64,000 nucleotides of DNA. Origin: Armigeres subalbatus (taxonomy: Eukaryota; Arthropoda; Insecta; Diptera; Culicidae). Under the pieces are notes generated by a model, which did no database searches, had not been told where the DNA came from, and saw nothing but the letters and a program-made list of their open reading frames with translations. The DNA is taken from assembly GCF_024139115.2 (NCBI RefSeq), contig NC_085140.1:296141293-296205292 (forward strand). The letters run 5' to 3'. This document shows, piece by piece, positions 11,825 through 24,242 of this stretch (its first letter is position 1; each line of letters starts with the position of its first letter). The translations under genes were made by a program, and so were the position numbers.

Positions 11825-13547
11825 AGCTTCTTTTTACAACCCTTTCTCTGGGTCCAGATACTATACAAATCTGATGAGTCTCATACGAGTCCATACACAT
11901 TTTGGCACCCCTACGGTTTCTTCCGGGGGACAGCAACCCAACGCATTACCTTGTTTTTACCTCTCTGGTGCAAGTCAATTTTTGTCTCCAGTGGAAAATC
12001 AACAGCTTCTGGAACAAACCTCCCAACCTAGAACTGCTCATGCACAACAGTCAGCCGTGGATCATTGGCCTTCAAGAGGTCAATCGAGTTGTATCGCCTC
12101 CATGGACCGCTCGCTTGGAGAGAAGTACAAATGGGCCATCAAGGTGACGATTGGGATCCTTCGGGATATCCCGTTCGATGTACTTCAGCTCGGCGAAGAC
12201 CTTCCAGTTGTCGGAGTCTGTCTCCGAGGTAATTACCAAGTCAGCGTGGTAAATGTTTTTACCCTGTGGCTCTCTACCGGGCATCAAGAGAAAGGTTGCT
12301 GATATTACGAACAACTCCCCGTCCCTATTCTCCTCATGGGGAATATGAACGCGCATCAATCAGCTTGGGGCGACCCCAAGTCTGATGCCCGTAGTATCGC
12401 TTTCCTCGAATATTTCGAGAACGTGGTTCGCCCTCCTTCTTCAACGGCCACTCGGCTCCCGCCGTCGACGTGACTGCAACCAGTCGGTCCATACTTCCAT
12501 CTCTTAAGTGGGAAGTGTCCACCGACCTATGCGGGAGCAATCATTATCCGATATCGGTCACTGTCCAGTGTCCACGCTTCGCCCCCGGACTTCACCCGGA
12601 GGCCAAGATGGCGCTACGACGCCGGAGGCATTTGACCATCACCTTCGACGCGAATTTGAATAAAACACATCCTCAACTCTTCTCGATTTCTCCAAAACCG
12701 TCCTTGATGCCGCCGTTAAGGCGAGAAGAAGGACTTCGGAGTACTGCGGAGACTTCTCGCCGGTCACCCCAACAAAGCAAGTGCCCTTCAGGTCAGGTCA
12801 GTGATTTTAGAAGCAAAGAGAAAACAGTGGGAAGGTTTTCTAGACTCGGTCAATCCCAGCCAATCTTTGGCCGAACTCTGGGGAAAAGTAAACGCACTTA
12901 GTGATGAGCGAAGTTCTTCTCCCATTCGTCTCGACACACTGGATCGTACCATCTCCGATCTCTCTGAGATGGCCAATGCTCCGGTGAATATTTTTCCGGT
13001 TTAGTTTCCGTAAACGAAATCCTAGTCTCCCACCAACTTTCGAGTCCCTCCGGATCTACAAAACGCCAATTTTAATTCTCCGTTTACTGCCCCTGAGCTA
13101 TCTTTTGCGCTCTCAAAGAGTAATATCATCAGGTCCCGATGGGGTTGGTTATCATATGATCAAAAACCTTCATCCCTCCGCTAAAATTCGGTTTCTGGAG
13201 TTGATCAACCAAGCATGATCAAATGATCAAATCTCTCCGAACGAGTGGCAGAAAAGCTTCGTTGTACCCAGCCCCAAGAACAACATTTCCTCCCGAGATG
13301 TCACAGAGTACCGGCCAAAATACTAACCACTTGTGTCTCCAAGGTTGTTGAGAGGTTAGTTTCCTTGAGTATCTGCAATGCCTTCAACAGGACTTGGACC
13401 CCCCTCATCCTCCAACAGTTAAAAGAGTGGGATTTTCCGGTAACCTCCTTGTTTTTGTCCGGAAATTGCTCAACGGGCGCTCTTTTCAAGCTATGATAGG
13501 TAACCAATGTTCGAGGATTTTTCCAGAGGAAACAGGAGTTCCAGAGG
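11825..13547 (+). pseudogene. I-clade-like non-LTR retrotransposon: endonuclease and RT N-terminal part
   Basis: About 11960-12110 encodes an apurinic-endonuclease start (LQWKINSFWNKPPNLELL, then PWIIGLQEVN). 12150-12270 continues it (DIPFDVLQLGEDLPVVGV), 12330-12400 gives LLMGNMNAHQSAWGDPKSDA, and 12500-12560 STDLCGSNHYPI. RT blocks follow from about 13120 (SGPDGVGYHMIKNLH, then FVVPSPKNNISSRDVTEYRP). Many frameshifts and stops. The RT is cut at 13547, within codons for GVPEG, by a 1280-bp TIR insertion. The I-type assignment rests on the EN/RT style and the RNase H domain downstream; a Loa-type relative is the alternative. Confidence 0.75.
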
Positions 13548-14827
13548 CCCAGGTAACAATTTGATGCTGATTAAGCGCTTCTCTAGCTTTTACAAATCAG
13601 CCTTCATTTGAACAAAAGCTGCGTAAAAGAACTATAATCGTTTGTTCAGGTCTTAAACATCTAATTTTGGTGATTTTATTCAGCCATAAGTCGATTCAAA
13701 GTTCTTCGGGGCGCTGAATTAAGGCTGTAGAAGCGCTTATTTTTAGGTTGCAGGAATGTGAGAGCGCTTTTTATACCTTTATGTAGCAATTAAACAGCAA
13801 TAATGCAGCAAATGTGCATCGTTTATGATTCTATTTATAGAACAAAAAATATGACCAGATGAAGCTTTAGAGTCGCTTAATCATGTTCAAATCCTCAATT
13901 AATCATCACTTATGTAGCATCACGAAAAAAAATTGGCCCGATTATCATGTGACTCTAGATCTAGATTTAGGAAGGATATCTGTATATACACTGTTCATAT
14001 TGCCTGAAATTGAAAGATACGAATTAATAATTATAATTGGGAATCGAACTTGAGTACATTGATTGATAGTCACTTACCTTAGCATCTGCTCCACCTGGAA
14101 TGGTACGGGTTTAATAACTTATAACTATATACATACCGTCATGTCTGAATAAAGGTTGGAAGGTATTGAACAAAGGTTGTATTGAAGCTGAATAAGCGAT
14201 GTGATTGCTTGTAAGAACACATGGATTAGTTGTCAAAAATATTAGAGCTGTTGTTTACAGTTTAGTGCTCGCCCAGATTTTCAACTATAGTGGATCTCCG
14301 GCAAAATCCAATAAAATGAAGAAAAATCCAGGTAAATATAAATAAAATACCTTCAAGGCGTGGATAAAAGTATTCTTTATTTATTTGTAGATACGTTTGA
14401 CAGTTTTGCCGTAGTAGAAACGGTAGAAAATGGGAAAAAACTTATAACTGTTGTTCCTCAGCGTTGGGTCAGCGGAAGTGTTTTGAAGTGGCCGAACAAA
14501 AACGCCGCTGCACTTAACAAAGACCGTTCATCAGCCCCGTCTTCAAATTGGCATAGAATTCCATGTGCACTGAAACGAAAATCGCTCAAGACATTCACCA
14601 TTGAATATTACAGATAAGCTGGATAGAAAGTGGTAGAGTAGATGGATAATCTTCTATTGAGTATCATATTCAGCATACGATGATAAGCTGAACAAGAGAC
14701 ACGCTATATACTCAACAAGCTACTGTTCAACTTGATAATCAGCTATCATCTTATTCAGCTATTAACACCATTAACCAACCATTGTTCAGCTATTGCTCTC
14801 ACTGTTCAGCTATCATTGTTACTTGGG
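13548..14827. mobile_element. CCCAGGTAACAA...TTGTTACTTGGG TIR element, 2-bp duplication
   Basis: A 1280-bp element inside the RT of the I-type relic. Ends are CCCAGGTAACAA and TTGTTACTTGGG. The flanking dinucleotide GG is duplicated (13546-13547 and 14828-14829). Removing the element plus one GG rejoins the RT frame in the expected order, GVPEG then SVIAV. The interior is AT-rich without transposase. A tRNA-like stretch occurs on the minus strand around 14040-14110 (GGTGGAGCAGATG ... AAGTTCGATTCCC). The right end has loose TGTTCAGCTAT repeats. Confidence 0.8.
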
Positions 14828-16145
14828 GGGCTCCGTTATAGCTGTCAAATCCACTGCCAGTGCCGTCCTCTGCGGGCCAACTCAGAAGGCTTCACTATGA
14901 CAGCCAGCAAATGCGTACGAGGACACGACCGCAGGTGGAAGCATCAGCTGTCCAGACCGAGTCTCAAGTTGGATGAAAAGCCCATCCCCAAAAAAAAAGA
15001 TTTCGAATTTTCGAATTCTTCATTAACCGGAGCCTCTCCAGAGCCTAGCTCCGGTTAAAGATCGGGCGGGTGAGCATTACCTACTCTACGGCCTCGAACT
15101 GACCTGTATCGCCCACAATAACCTTGTCGAAACTCTGTCTCAGATTTTGAATTCCTACGTTAGAGCCCCCTCAGGATTGTTACCCTCAACACTAGCCGAG
15201 TCTGTCTGTGCTGAGCCAAGCATCTTGCCTTTTCGCCACCGAGAACTATCTGCCATCTGCCGCAAATTCGCCACGTTCGCTGCAGCCACCTCTGGAGAAT
15301 GCAAAATCCCTCTCCTCACTAAAGGGGGTTGGAATCTGCTCACGATGGCCGGCATCGGTCTCCCAACAGTGAAGCGAGTACACTGGCAGGGAGCGATGTA
15401 CTGGCACTACTAATCAGCCATTATAAATAGTTCCATAGCTTGAAACTTCCGCAGCGGTAATAGTTCCATGGCTCTTAGAAGGTCGATGGCAGGAATTTTC
15501 ATAACCACGAACACAGGGTTACGGATGGGTTGGTTTCGGTCCGTGGAGTGGGCATTGGGGTCACCGGGACGGGTTTCACTGTCTCTGACAACCAGTGTTG
15601 GTAAAAACTCAAAATCTCAAAACTCATGGATGATTCAAATCAAGCGTGAGTTGAAACGCACCCAACTCAGCATCTAAAAACTCATGGATGAGTTGAATCA
15701 TCCATTTGAATCATCGTAGGTTTTCTTTTGTTCTCGTTCGTTAAAAACAGTGAATTGACGTTTGTCGTATAAAATATTAAACACTCTTTTATGTATAAGC
15801 AAAAAATTGCCCGCAAATTGATTTCAAATGCGTTTTTAAACCAAAATGATTTTTTGGCAAATGAGTAAAATGATGCGTTTTAGCATGAAAAATTCAAGCG
15901 TGATGCATTCCTTTAAAATCGCAGACGATTTCGATCGCACGGGAGCGCTCGTTGATTGAGATTTATGAGTGATTTTACCAACACTGCTGACAACCTCCCG
16001 TATATGTGCAGCTCTTCTTGGCAGAAGCAGACGTCGCATTCATCGCCGCCACCTACCCGTCCAGGAAACCCATCCTCGTCCTGACTGACACTGCTAGCGT
16101 CATTTCCACACTCCAAATCGATGAGCCTAAGCACCCCTGGATCTA
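14828..16145 (+). pseudogene. I-clade-like element: RT C-terminal part and RNase H domain, split
   Basis: Continuation of the relic at 11825. After the TIR element, 14830-14890 encodes SVIAVKSTASAVLCGPTQK. 15080-15410 encodes the post-catalytic RT tail (LNSYVRAPSGLLPSTLAES, then CAEPSILPFRHREL). 15480-15592 and, after a hAT MITE, 15987-16145 encode RNase H pieces (HRVTDGLVSVRGVGIGVTGT; FLAEADVAFIAATYPSRKPI; LTDTASVISTLQ). The expected YxDD region is not visible between 14890 and 15080, so the RT core also carries a deletion. RNase H after RT supports an I-group element. Confidence 0.75.
15593..15986. mobile_element. hAT-type MITE in the RNase H region
   Basis: 394 bp with ends CAGTGTTGGTAAAA on the left and, reverse-complemented, CAGTGTTGGTAAAA on the right. 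Exact 8-bp target duplication CTGACAAC at 15585-15592 and 15987-15994. No transposase ORF. hAT-style ends plus 8-bp duplication. Confidence 0.87.
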
Positions 16146-16722
16146 AATAATCTTAGCGAACATCCCAAGTAACATTTTAAGGCAACATGGCGCAACATAA
16201 ACCATCGATTTCATCAAGGTCAGCTGGGAAGGCCTCACAATCCCATTTTTGTCGCATCACCTGCACAGCCACAAAATCACTTGTCTTTTTCTGCAGCAAT
16301 GCAAGAACGTAAATGCTGCTTTCAACAACTTTAGAGATCTAAAGGTGATATTCAGCTTTCTGATTTCGTTTAATTTATGTTTCGGTGTTTTGTATATCTG
16401 GATCTACGGTCTGATAAATTTAAACATTTTCGGAATTTCATATCCGTTCTGAACACTCTCATGACCAGATGGAACAAGAGGCTTGATCGTGGCCATTGGG
16501 GTAAGTTGTATGCCTCAAGCCATTTCAATTATCTCCGGAGAGCAGTGCACTCAACGACACCTGGAACTGAATTACTGAAGTTTAGCTGGATTTTTCGTAC
16601 TATTTTTCTGAAGTTGGAGTTATTTTAACTTTTTTGTTTGTTATTTTGCGTCATAGTTTCGATTTCGTCGACCATTTTTATTCATCAACCAGTTTCTACT
16701 CAAGTTTTAAAAAAGTGCTAGT
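16146..16722. other. Unassigned, with an unpaired TIR-like end
   Basis: At 16163 a CCCAAGTAACATTTTAAGG sequence resembles the left end of the neighbouring TIR element, but I find no matching right end before the next element begins at 16723. Probably a truncated copy. No gene supported; the short open frame at 16249-16452 has no recognisable content. Confidence 0.4.
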
Positions 16723-17715
16723 CCCAAGTAACATTTCAAGTTTTATTCCGCTCTAGGAATGGTTTTCAAGATCAATTTATAAGATCTAACAATAAAACCA
16801 AATAATGCACGGCAACCTTCTGATGACCTCTATAAGAGTAAGATATTGCCAAGCCCTCTCCAGATAACCACTATAAACCTATTATAAGAGCATTTAGAAA
16901 CCTTTTTTAAACCACCCGAAAAAATGGAATTTGGCTGCGGCAGGTGTCAAAATGTTGCTTTGAAAAAAGAGAAACAAAACTTTGCAGAAAAATAATAACA
17001 AAATGGATTGTTGATGGAAGTTATGATGATGACAACTAAATATTATTTTTTTTCAGGTTGTTTTTTTTTTGATTCAGTACCATTGAAAGGAAGTGCGCTT
17101 CTAATTTTATGGTCAAAGCTGGTGAAAAAATAAGGTTGAACACAACGCGCCGGCAGTTTAACGTAGTTCAGGGAAATAAAACGAAAATATTCATTACCAC
17201 AACATCCAAATCGTCCACTAAATCGATTAGTACTTTTGCACAAATTATTAATAAATAAGATTATTTATCAGAAAAAGTATGATACGCGGTGAAAATGTCG
17301 TTAAATCATGAATTTCAGTGATATATTTCACTGACTGCGAAATGCTACTTCATTTTCAATATGGCCATCATCGAATTTGATCAGAAAATTTTCGCTTTTT
17401 CTAAACACCGTCATAAACTCTTCGCAATGTAAACATTCTTATGGGGGTAATTCATTTGACCACATTATGACCAAAAATTGAAGCTTTATCCGAGCGTTGA
17501 GTATTAGATTTATTACGCTCTTTATCACAACCATAGATCTGTTCATATGGTCTATAGGCATTTGACGTTTGAAGCCTTTTTCAGCAGATTTATGAGAGGT
17601 TTATTGATAGCAATAAGAGCGCCAATAAAACTGAGCAATTAGCTTGGTGATTGCTGTCATAAGTCTGCAATAAGAATTAGATAAATCCAAGAGGCATGGA
17701 AATTGTTACTTAGGG
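16723..17715. mobile_element. 993-bp CCCAAGTAACA TIR element (copy 1)
   Basis: Begins CCCAAGTAACATTTCAAG and ends AAATTGTTACTTAGGG. It is the same family as the 994-bp element at 21939-22932, in the opposite orientation: the sequence after the left end here (TTTTATTCCGCTCTAGGAAT) appears reverse-complemented before the right end there. No transposase. The flanking dinucleotides (GT and TA) do not match, so one end may have mutated. Confidence 0.75.
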
Positions 17716-18361
17716 TATTAAGTTGGACCTGAGGGAGGCATGCTGCTAAGTGCCTCTAACCTTTGTACTCTTGACAAGTGAAGAAACTGAGATTTAAAAA
17801 TTCACATAAATGAAGGGTGTGAAAAAGTGAAAGAATCAGGGCCAGGGCTGCGAAATGGTGAGTTGACATCCGGGAAGGGGCGCCTAACATAGCTCTGGTC
17901 CTCACAAGTTCCAATACTCACGCTTCCACGGGTCTTCCGATGACAATTGACCACCAGCTAAGGGTTGCATACTTAGCTGGTAGTGCAGCCTGGGCACTGT
18001 TGTCCTTCTGACATCAGCTAGAGTGAGAGGGTGCGTCCTGTGGGGTCTGCCCACCTCCTTGGTGAACAGACGCTCGGTCAGTCGGGTCAAATTTGTTTAA
18101 AGTCCCACCCAACACCAGGACTAGGCTAGTGCGCTTTGAGCGGCACACGGTCGCTTTGATAGGGCCTGCTTGGGGACACATGCAGCTTTTTATAGGAGTT
18201 CAACAGAGCCCACTGTCGAACCCCACCACATCCTAGGCAGACTGACCGAGCATCTGTTCACCAAGGAGGTGCAGCTCCAACAGCGTCTGTTCTGGCATCC
18301 AGCGGCTGAGTATGAAATGCTATTCCCCGGAAGCTATACCTAAGATGGCAGCCCCATCCCG
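17716..18361 (+). other. Leader region of the RTE-type element, with inverted repeat
   Basis: Lies between the TIR element and the RTE endonuclease frame. It contains a 30-bp inverted repeat with one mismatch (18052-18081 and 18242-18271, CACCTCCTTGGTGAACAGA core) that could form a stem around a 160-base loop. Probably 5' untranslated sequence of the retroelement; its true 5' end is not visible. Confidence 0.45.
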
Positions 18362-21110
18362 GTGGATAGGGAACCTTGGGCCAACAACTTACTGTTCCCG
18401 AAACATAAATTTGTTCGAGAATCCGATAATGAAAGAATACGGACTGATTTTACGGCGACGACTCTCAGCGCGAAACAACGGACACGAATAGGAACATGGA
18501 ACGTTTTAACCCTAGCTCAGCAGGGTAAATTGGCACAACTTGCCAATGAGGCACGCCGCATGAAGCTTGAGATCCTGGGACTGAGTGAAGTCCGTTGGCC
18601 AAACTTTGGAGAACACAGAACGCCGTCGGGACAAGTTCTGCTATACTGTGGTTTACGAGGTGAACACGCTCCCCGGCATCGCGGAGTTGGCTTCCTACTA
18701 AGCGCTCAGGCACACTCTGCGCTTACGAAGTGGGAACCTATAAGTGAAAGGATAATCGTTGCCAGATTTAGAACACGGGTCCGAAACCTTACTATAATCC
18801 AATGTTATGCGCCAACCGATGCTGCCGATCTGCAAGACAAAGAGAACTTCTACAGTCAACTCAATGCCGTCGTAGATAGAATTCCGAAGGGTGATATCAA
18901 GATCTGTTTGGGCGACTTCAATGCGAAGATCGGATCCGACAACTCGAACCATGAGCGCATTATGGGACGCCATGGTCTCGGAGAAATGAGCGAAAACGGA
19001 GAGCTGTTCGCAGAATTTTGTGGTAATAACAACATGGTGATCGGGGGATCGCTCTTCCCTCATCGACCGGTTCACAGGGTCACGTGGGTCTCCCGTGACG
19101 GCTTCACAGAAAATCAGATCGACCACATCTGCATCAGCCGAAAATGGAAACGGAGCCTTCTTGATGTACGGAATAAACGTAGTGCCGATATCGCGTCTGA
19201 TCATCACCTCCTCATCGGCGAAATACGCCTGCGCATTGCGCGGATTCGTCGGCATGAGGAAAAAATTGGACGACGATTCAACACACGCCGACTGGAAGAT
19301 GCCACGGTGAAACGGTCCTTCGTTGAAGAACTGGAGACGCGTGCTGCAGATATTCCGGAAGGTGGCAGCGTGGAAGACCAAAGAACCGCCATCAAGAATG
19401 CCTTCATCACCACCAACGAGAATAATTTGGGGGAACTACGCACCCAGAGAACAATGGATCACCGATGAGACCTGGAGAAAGATAGAGGAGCGAAGAGAAG
19501 CCAAAGCCGCGATAGAGCGATCGAAAACCAGAGGAGCCAAAGTCTTAGCCCGTCAACGATACTCGGCTCTTGAGAAGGAAGTAAAACGCTCATGTCGACG
19601 GGTCAAGCGAGCGTGGGCAGACTCTCTGGCCGACGAAGGAGAGAGAGCCGCCGCAACCGGGGACATTCGCCTCCTCTGCGATATCTCACGACGCTTAAGC
19701 GGGGCGAAGATGAATGCAACGATGCCTGTGAAAGACGTGAATGATCAGTTATTGACCGACCCAACTGACCTGCTGAAACGCTGGTTCGAGCACTTCGAAC
19801 AACTTTTTCAAGTGCCAGCCAGGCCATCACCACCTCGGCATGATCTGCCTAGGATCCGACGTGTAACACGCGTCAATACCGAAGCTCCATCACCGCTAGA
19901 GATTCAAACAGCCATCCAAAGCATGAAATCGAATAAAGCCCCAGGGGTCGACCGCATATCAGCCGAAAGGCTCAAAGCTGACCCCATGACATCCGCTCAA
20001 CTACTGCATCGTTTATTTCGTAATATCTGGGACACCGCAACTTTCCCGGTCGACTGGATGCAAGGTATCTTAATGAAGGTGCCCAAAAAGGGTGACCTGA
20101 CTGTATGCGATAACTGGCGAGGCATTATGTTGCTGTGTACCGTTCTCAAAGTTCTGTGCAAAATTATCCTAGCCCGGATTCAGGAGAAGTTCGATGCGAT
20201 TCTCCGGCGGCAGCAGGCCGGATTCCGTGCCGGAAGATCCTGTGTGGACCATATATTGTCACGCTCCGCATCATTCTGGAGCAGGTCAACGAATTCCAAG
20301 AGTCCCTTTACTTGGTATTCATTGACTACGAAAAAGCTTTCGACCGTCTCAATCACGAGAATATGTGGGGTGCCCTGAGACGCAAGGGAGTTCCTGAGAA
20401 AATCATCGGCACAATGGGGTCTTGTCCGACCCTATCCGAGTCGTAGCTGGTTTGAGGCAAGGATGTATTCTATCACCGTTACTGTTCCTCATCGTTATCG
20501 ACGAGATTCTGGTAGATGCGATTGATAACGCACGGATAAAGATAAGCGCACGGATAAAGAAAGCAAGGGCTGCCTTTGCGAGTTAAAGAAATATCTGGAA
20601 AAACAGGCAGATAATTGATCGCACCAAAATACGAATTTTCAACTCTAACGTGAAATCTGTGCTGTTATACGCTAGCAAAACATGGTGTGTATCAGTGGAG
20701 AATACTCAACGGCTGCAGGTGTTCATTAACAGATGCCTGCGGTATATAATTCGGGCCTGGTGGCCTCACAACTAGATCTCAAACAACGAGCTCCATCGTC
20801 GTTGTCACCAGAAGTCGATAGCAACAGAAATTCGGGATCGGAAGTGGGGCTGGGTCGGCCACACTCTACGTAGGGGCGGAAACGAAATTTGTAAACAAGC
20901 ATTAGACTGGAACCCAGCGGGACATCGCACCAGAGGCAGACCCAGAGGCTCATGGCGGCGAAGCCTCAATAAAGAAATAAAAGAAGTCGACCGAAATCTA
21001 ACCTGGCAACAGGTTTAAGCGATAGCCGGGAAACGCTCAGGATGGAGATCTTTCAAGTCGGCCCTTTGCACCACCGGAGGTGTACAGGATCCATAAGTAA
21101 AAAGTAAGTA
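18362..21110 (+). pseudogene. RTE-type non-LTR retrotransposon (EN + RT), frameshifted, catalytic box deleted
   Basis: 18362-19468 is an open frame (no ATG at its start) with a full apurinic-endonuclease domain: RIGTWNVLTLAQQGKLAQLA, LGLSEVRWPNFG, IQCYAPTDAAD, LGDFNAKIGSDN and ASDHHLLIGEIRL. A frameshift near 19440 leads to the RT frame to 20378: MKSNKAPGVDRISAERL, KKGDLTVCDNWRGIMLL and RRQQAGFRAGRSCVDHI. A further shift gives LVFIDYEKAFDRLNHENMWG (20300-20400), then GLRQGCILSPLLF. No [FY]xDD box is found between 20500 and 20620, where an internal deletion must lie. The C-terminal tail (LYASKTWC, RGRPRGSWRRSLNKEI) ends near 21017, followed by a TAAG-rich tail typical of RTE. Confidence 0.85.
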
Positions 21111-21234
21111 AGTTTGTCATTTGGCCAGATTCTGCATTTGACGTTACAACTGCCACCTAGCTGCGAACAAAACTGGACACCCTTTTTCTGAATCAGTTAT
21201 TAGATAAATGAATCTGCCTTTGCATTGACCAATA

Positions 21235-21938
21235 CAAGACAAAGACAAAGACAAAGACAAGACAAAGACAAGACAAGGACAAGACAAAGACAAGACAAAG
21301 ACAAGACAAAGACAAGACAAAGACAAGACAAAGACAAAGACAAAGACAAGACAAAGACAAGACAAGGACAAGACAAAGACAAGACAAAGACAAGACAAAG
21401 ACAAGACAAAGACAAGACAAAGACAAGACAAAGACAAGACAAAGACAAGACAAAGACAAGACAAAGACAAGACAAAGACAAAGACAAGACAAAGACAAGA
21501 CAAGGACAAGACAAAGACAAGACAAAGACAAGACAAAGACAAGACAAAGACAAGACAAGGACAAGACAAAGACAAGACAAAGACAAGACAAAGACAAGAC
21601 AAAGACAAGACAAAGACAAGACAAAGACAAGACAAAGACAAGACAAGGACAAGACAAAGACAAGACAAAGACAAGACAAAGACAAGACAAAGACAAGACA
21701 AAGACAAGACAAAGACAAGACAAAGACAAGACAAAGACAAGACAAAGACAAGACAAAGACAAGACAAAGACAAGACAAAGACAAGACAAAGACAAGACAA
21801 AGACAAGACAAAGACAAGACAAAGACAAGACAAAGACAAGACAAAGACAAGACAAAGACAAGACAAAGACAAGACAAAGACAAGACAAAGACAAGACAAA
21901 GACAAGACAAAGACAAGACAAAGACAAGACAAAGACAA
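21235..21938 (+). repeat. 11-bp satellite (AAGACAAAGAC)n, first block
   Basis: About 64 tandem units of an 11-bp repeat containing no T on the plus strand. Several units carry A-to-G changes (AAGGAC at about 21274, 21365, 21503, 21558 and 21651), and 6-bp AAAGAC insertions cluster toward the left edge. Long open frames in most reading frames are artefacts: stop codons need T on this strand and A on the other. Confidence 0.97.
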
Positions 21939-22932
21939 CCCAAGTAACAATTTTCATGCTTGTTAGATTTATTTAATTCTTATAGCGGATTTATGACAGC
22001 AGTCACCATGGCTAGTTGCTCAGATTTATTAGCGATCTTATTGCTATCAATAAACCTCTAATAAATCTATTCGAAAAGCTTCAAACGTCAAATGCCGACT
22101 GGTCTTGTTAGCAGCTCTACGGTTGTAACGAAGAGCATAATAAGTCTAATTTTCAAAGCTTGATCAAAGCCATAATTTTGGGTCGTAATGTGGTCAAATG
22201 AATGACCCCAATAAGAATATTTACATTGCAAAGGGTTTATAACGGTGTTTAATAAGAGCAATATTTTTCTGATCGAAATCTATGATGGCCATATTGGAAA
22301 TGGAGAACCATCCTCAAGTCAGTGAAATTTATCACTGGAATTTATGATTAGACGGTGTTTTCGCCGCAAAAAGACACATTTTAGGTAAAGGATATAAAAA
22401 ACAAACATATCTGGGTGTAATATCAAGTACTTTAGCGAAGATTTACGTTATTGATATTATAATAATTTTAAATTCATTGCCCAAAACTATATTATTTTGC
22501 GGGCGCGTAGTGCTTAATCTCATTTTTGCACTAGCTTTCACCATGAAATCGAGCGCGCACCTCGTTTCCATGAAAGTACATTGGAGAAAAAACTTAAAAA
22601 AGTATTATTTTGTAGTCATCCTCATCATGATTTTCATCAACACTTTAGTTTGTTATTATTTGTTTGCAAGATTTTGTTTCTCTTTTTTCAAAGCAAATTT
22701 TTGACAGCTGCCGCAGCCAAATTCCCTTTTTTGCGGACGGCTTGAAACGGATTTTTATATACTCTTATAAGAGGTTTATAGTGGTAATCTAGAGAGGGCC
22801 ACATGGACATATCTTACTCTTATAGTGGTCATCAGAAGGTAATCCTGTAGCAATGGGTTTTATTGTCAGTTCTTGTAATTCGATCTTGAAAACCATTTCT
22901 AGAGCGGAATAAAACTTGAAATGTTACTTGGG
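21939..22932. mobile_element. 994-bp CCCAAGTAACA TIR element (copy 2) inside the satellite
   Basis: Starts CCCAAGTAACAATTTTCATG and ends CTTGAAATGTTACTTGGG. AA is present on both sides (21937-21938, 22933-22934); removing the element and one AA restores perfect 11-bp periodicity, so it inserted into a pre-existing array with a 2-bp duplication. Same family as 16723-17715, inverted. No transposase; the 75-codon frame at 22477 looks random. Confidence 0.88.
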
Positions 22933-24220
22933 AAGACAAAGACAAGACAAAGACAAGACAAAGACAAGACAAAGACAAGACAAAGACAAGACAAAGACAA
23001 GACAAAGACAAGACAAAGACAAGACAAAGACAAGACAAAGACAAGACAAAGACAAGACAAAGACAAGAAAAAGACAAGACAAAGACAAGACAAAGACAAG
23101 ACAAAGACAAGACAAAGACAAGACAAAGACAAGACAAAGACAAGACAAAGACAAGACAAAGACAAGACAAAGACAAGACAAAGACAAGACAAAGACAAGA
23201 CAAAGACAAGACAAAGACAAGACAAAGACAAGACAAAGACAAGACAAAGACAAGACAAAGACAAGACAAAGACAAGACAAAGACAAGACAAAGACAAGAC
23301 AAAGACAAGACAAAGACAAGACAAAGACAAGACAAAGACAAGACAAAGACAAGACAAAGACAAGACAAAGACAAGACAAAGACAAGACAAAGACAAGACA
23401 AAGACAAGACAAAGACAAGACAAAGACAAGACAAAGACAAGACAAAGACAAGACAAAGACAAGACAAAGACAAGACAAAGACAAGACAAAGACAAGACAA
23501 AGACAAGACAAAGACAAGACAAAGACAAGACAAAGACAAGACAAAGACAAGACAAAGACAAGACAAAGACAAGACAAAGACAAGACAAAGACAAGACAAA
23601 GACAAGACAAAGACAAGACAAAGACAAGACAAAGACAAGACAAAGACAAGACAAAGACAAGACAAAGACAAGACAAAGACAAGACAAAGACAAGACAAAG
23701 ACAAGACAAAGACAAGACAAAGACAAGACAAAGACAAGACAAAGACAAGACAAAGACAAGACAAAGACAAGACAAAGACAAGACAAAGACAAGACAAAGA
23801 CAAGACAAGGACAAGACAAAGACAAGACAAAGACAAGACAAAGACAAGACAAAGACAAGACAAAGACAAGACAAAGACAAGACAAAGACAAGACAAAGAC
23901 AAGACAAAGACAAGACAAAGACAAGACAAAGACAAGACAAAGACAAGACAAAGACAAGACAAAGACAAGACAAAGACAAGACAAAGACAAGACAAAGACA
24001 AGACAAAGACAAGACAAAGACAAGACAAAGACAAGACAAAGACAAGACAAAGACAAGACAAAGACAAGACAAAGACAAGACAAAGACAAGACAAAGACAA
24101 GACAAAGACAAGACAAAGACAAGACAAAGACAAGACAAAGACAAGACAAAGACAAGACAAAGACAAGACAAAGACAAGACAAAGACAAGACAAAGACAAG
24201 ACAAAGACAAGACAAAGACA
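22933..24220 (+). repeat. 11-bp satellite (AAGACAAAGAC)n, second block
   Basis: About 117 very uniform units. The only deviations I noticed are a C-to-A change near 23068 and one AAGGAC unit near 23808. It is a direct continuation of the block ending at 21938. The uniformity suggests recent amplification or homogenisation, or assembly collapse/expansion of the true array. Confidence 0.97.
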
Positions 24221-24242
24221 TAAAAGGTTTTCTTTGAAACCA

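Noticed and set aside
16163..17715. One large TIR element starting at 16163
   Set aside because: The end at 16723 pairs with 17715 and matches the length of the 994-bp twin; the 16163 end stays unpaired.
18698..19381. 227-codon minus-strand frame
   Set aside because: Antisense shadow of the RTE endonuclease; no independent domain.
21144..21957. Open frames of 240-268 codons
   Set aside because: Same satellite artefact as the second block.
21235..24220. CRISPR-like array
   Set aside because: Units are contiguous 11-bp repeats without spacers, in a eukaryotic genome.
22832..24237. Open frames over 400 codons on both strands
   Set aside because: They are by-products of an 11-bp satellite that lacks T on one strand, so stops cannot occur.
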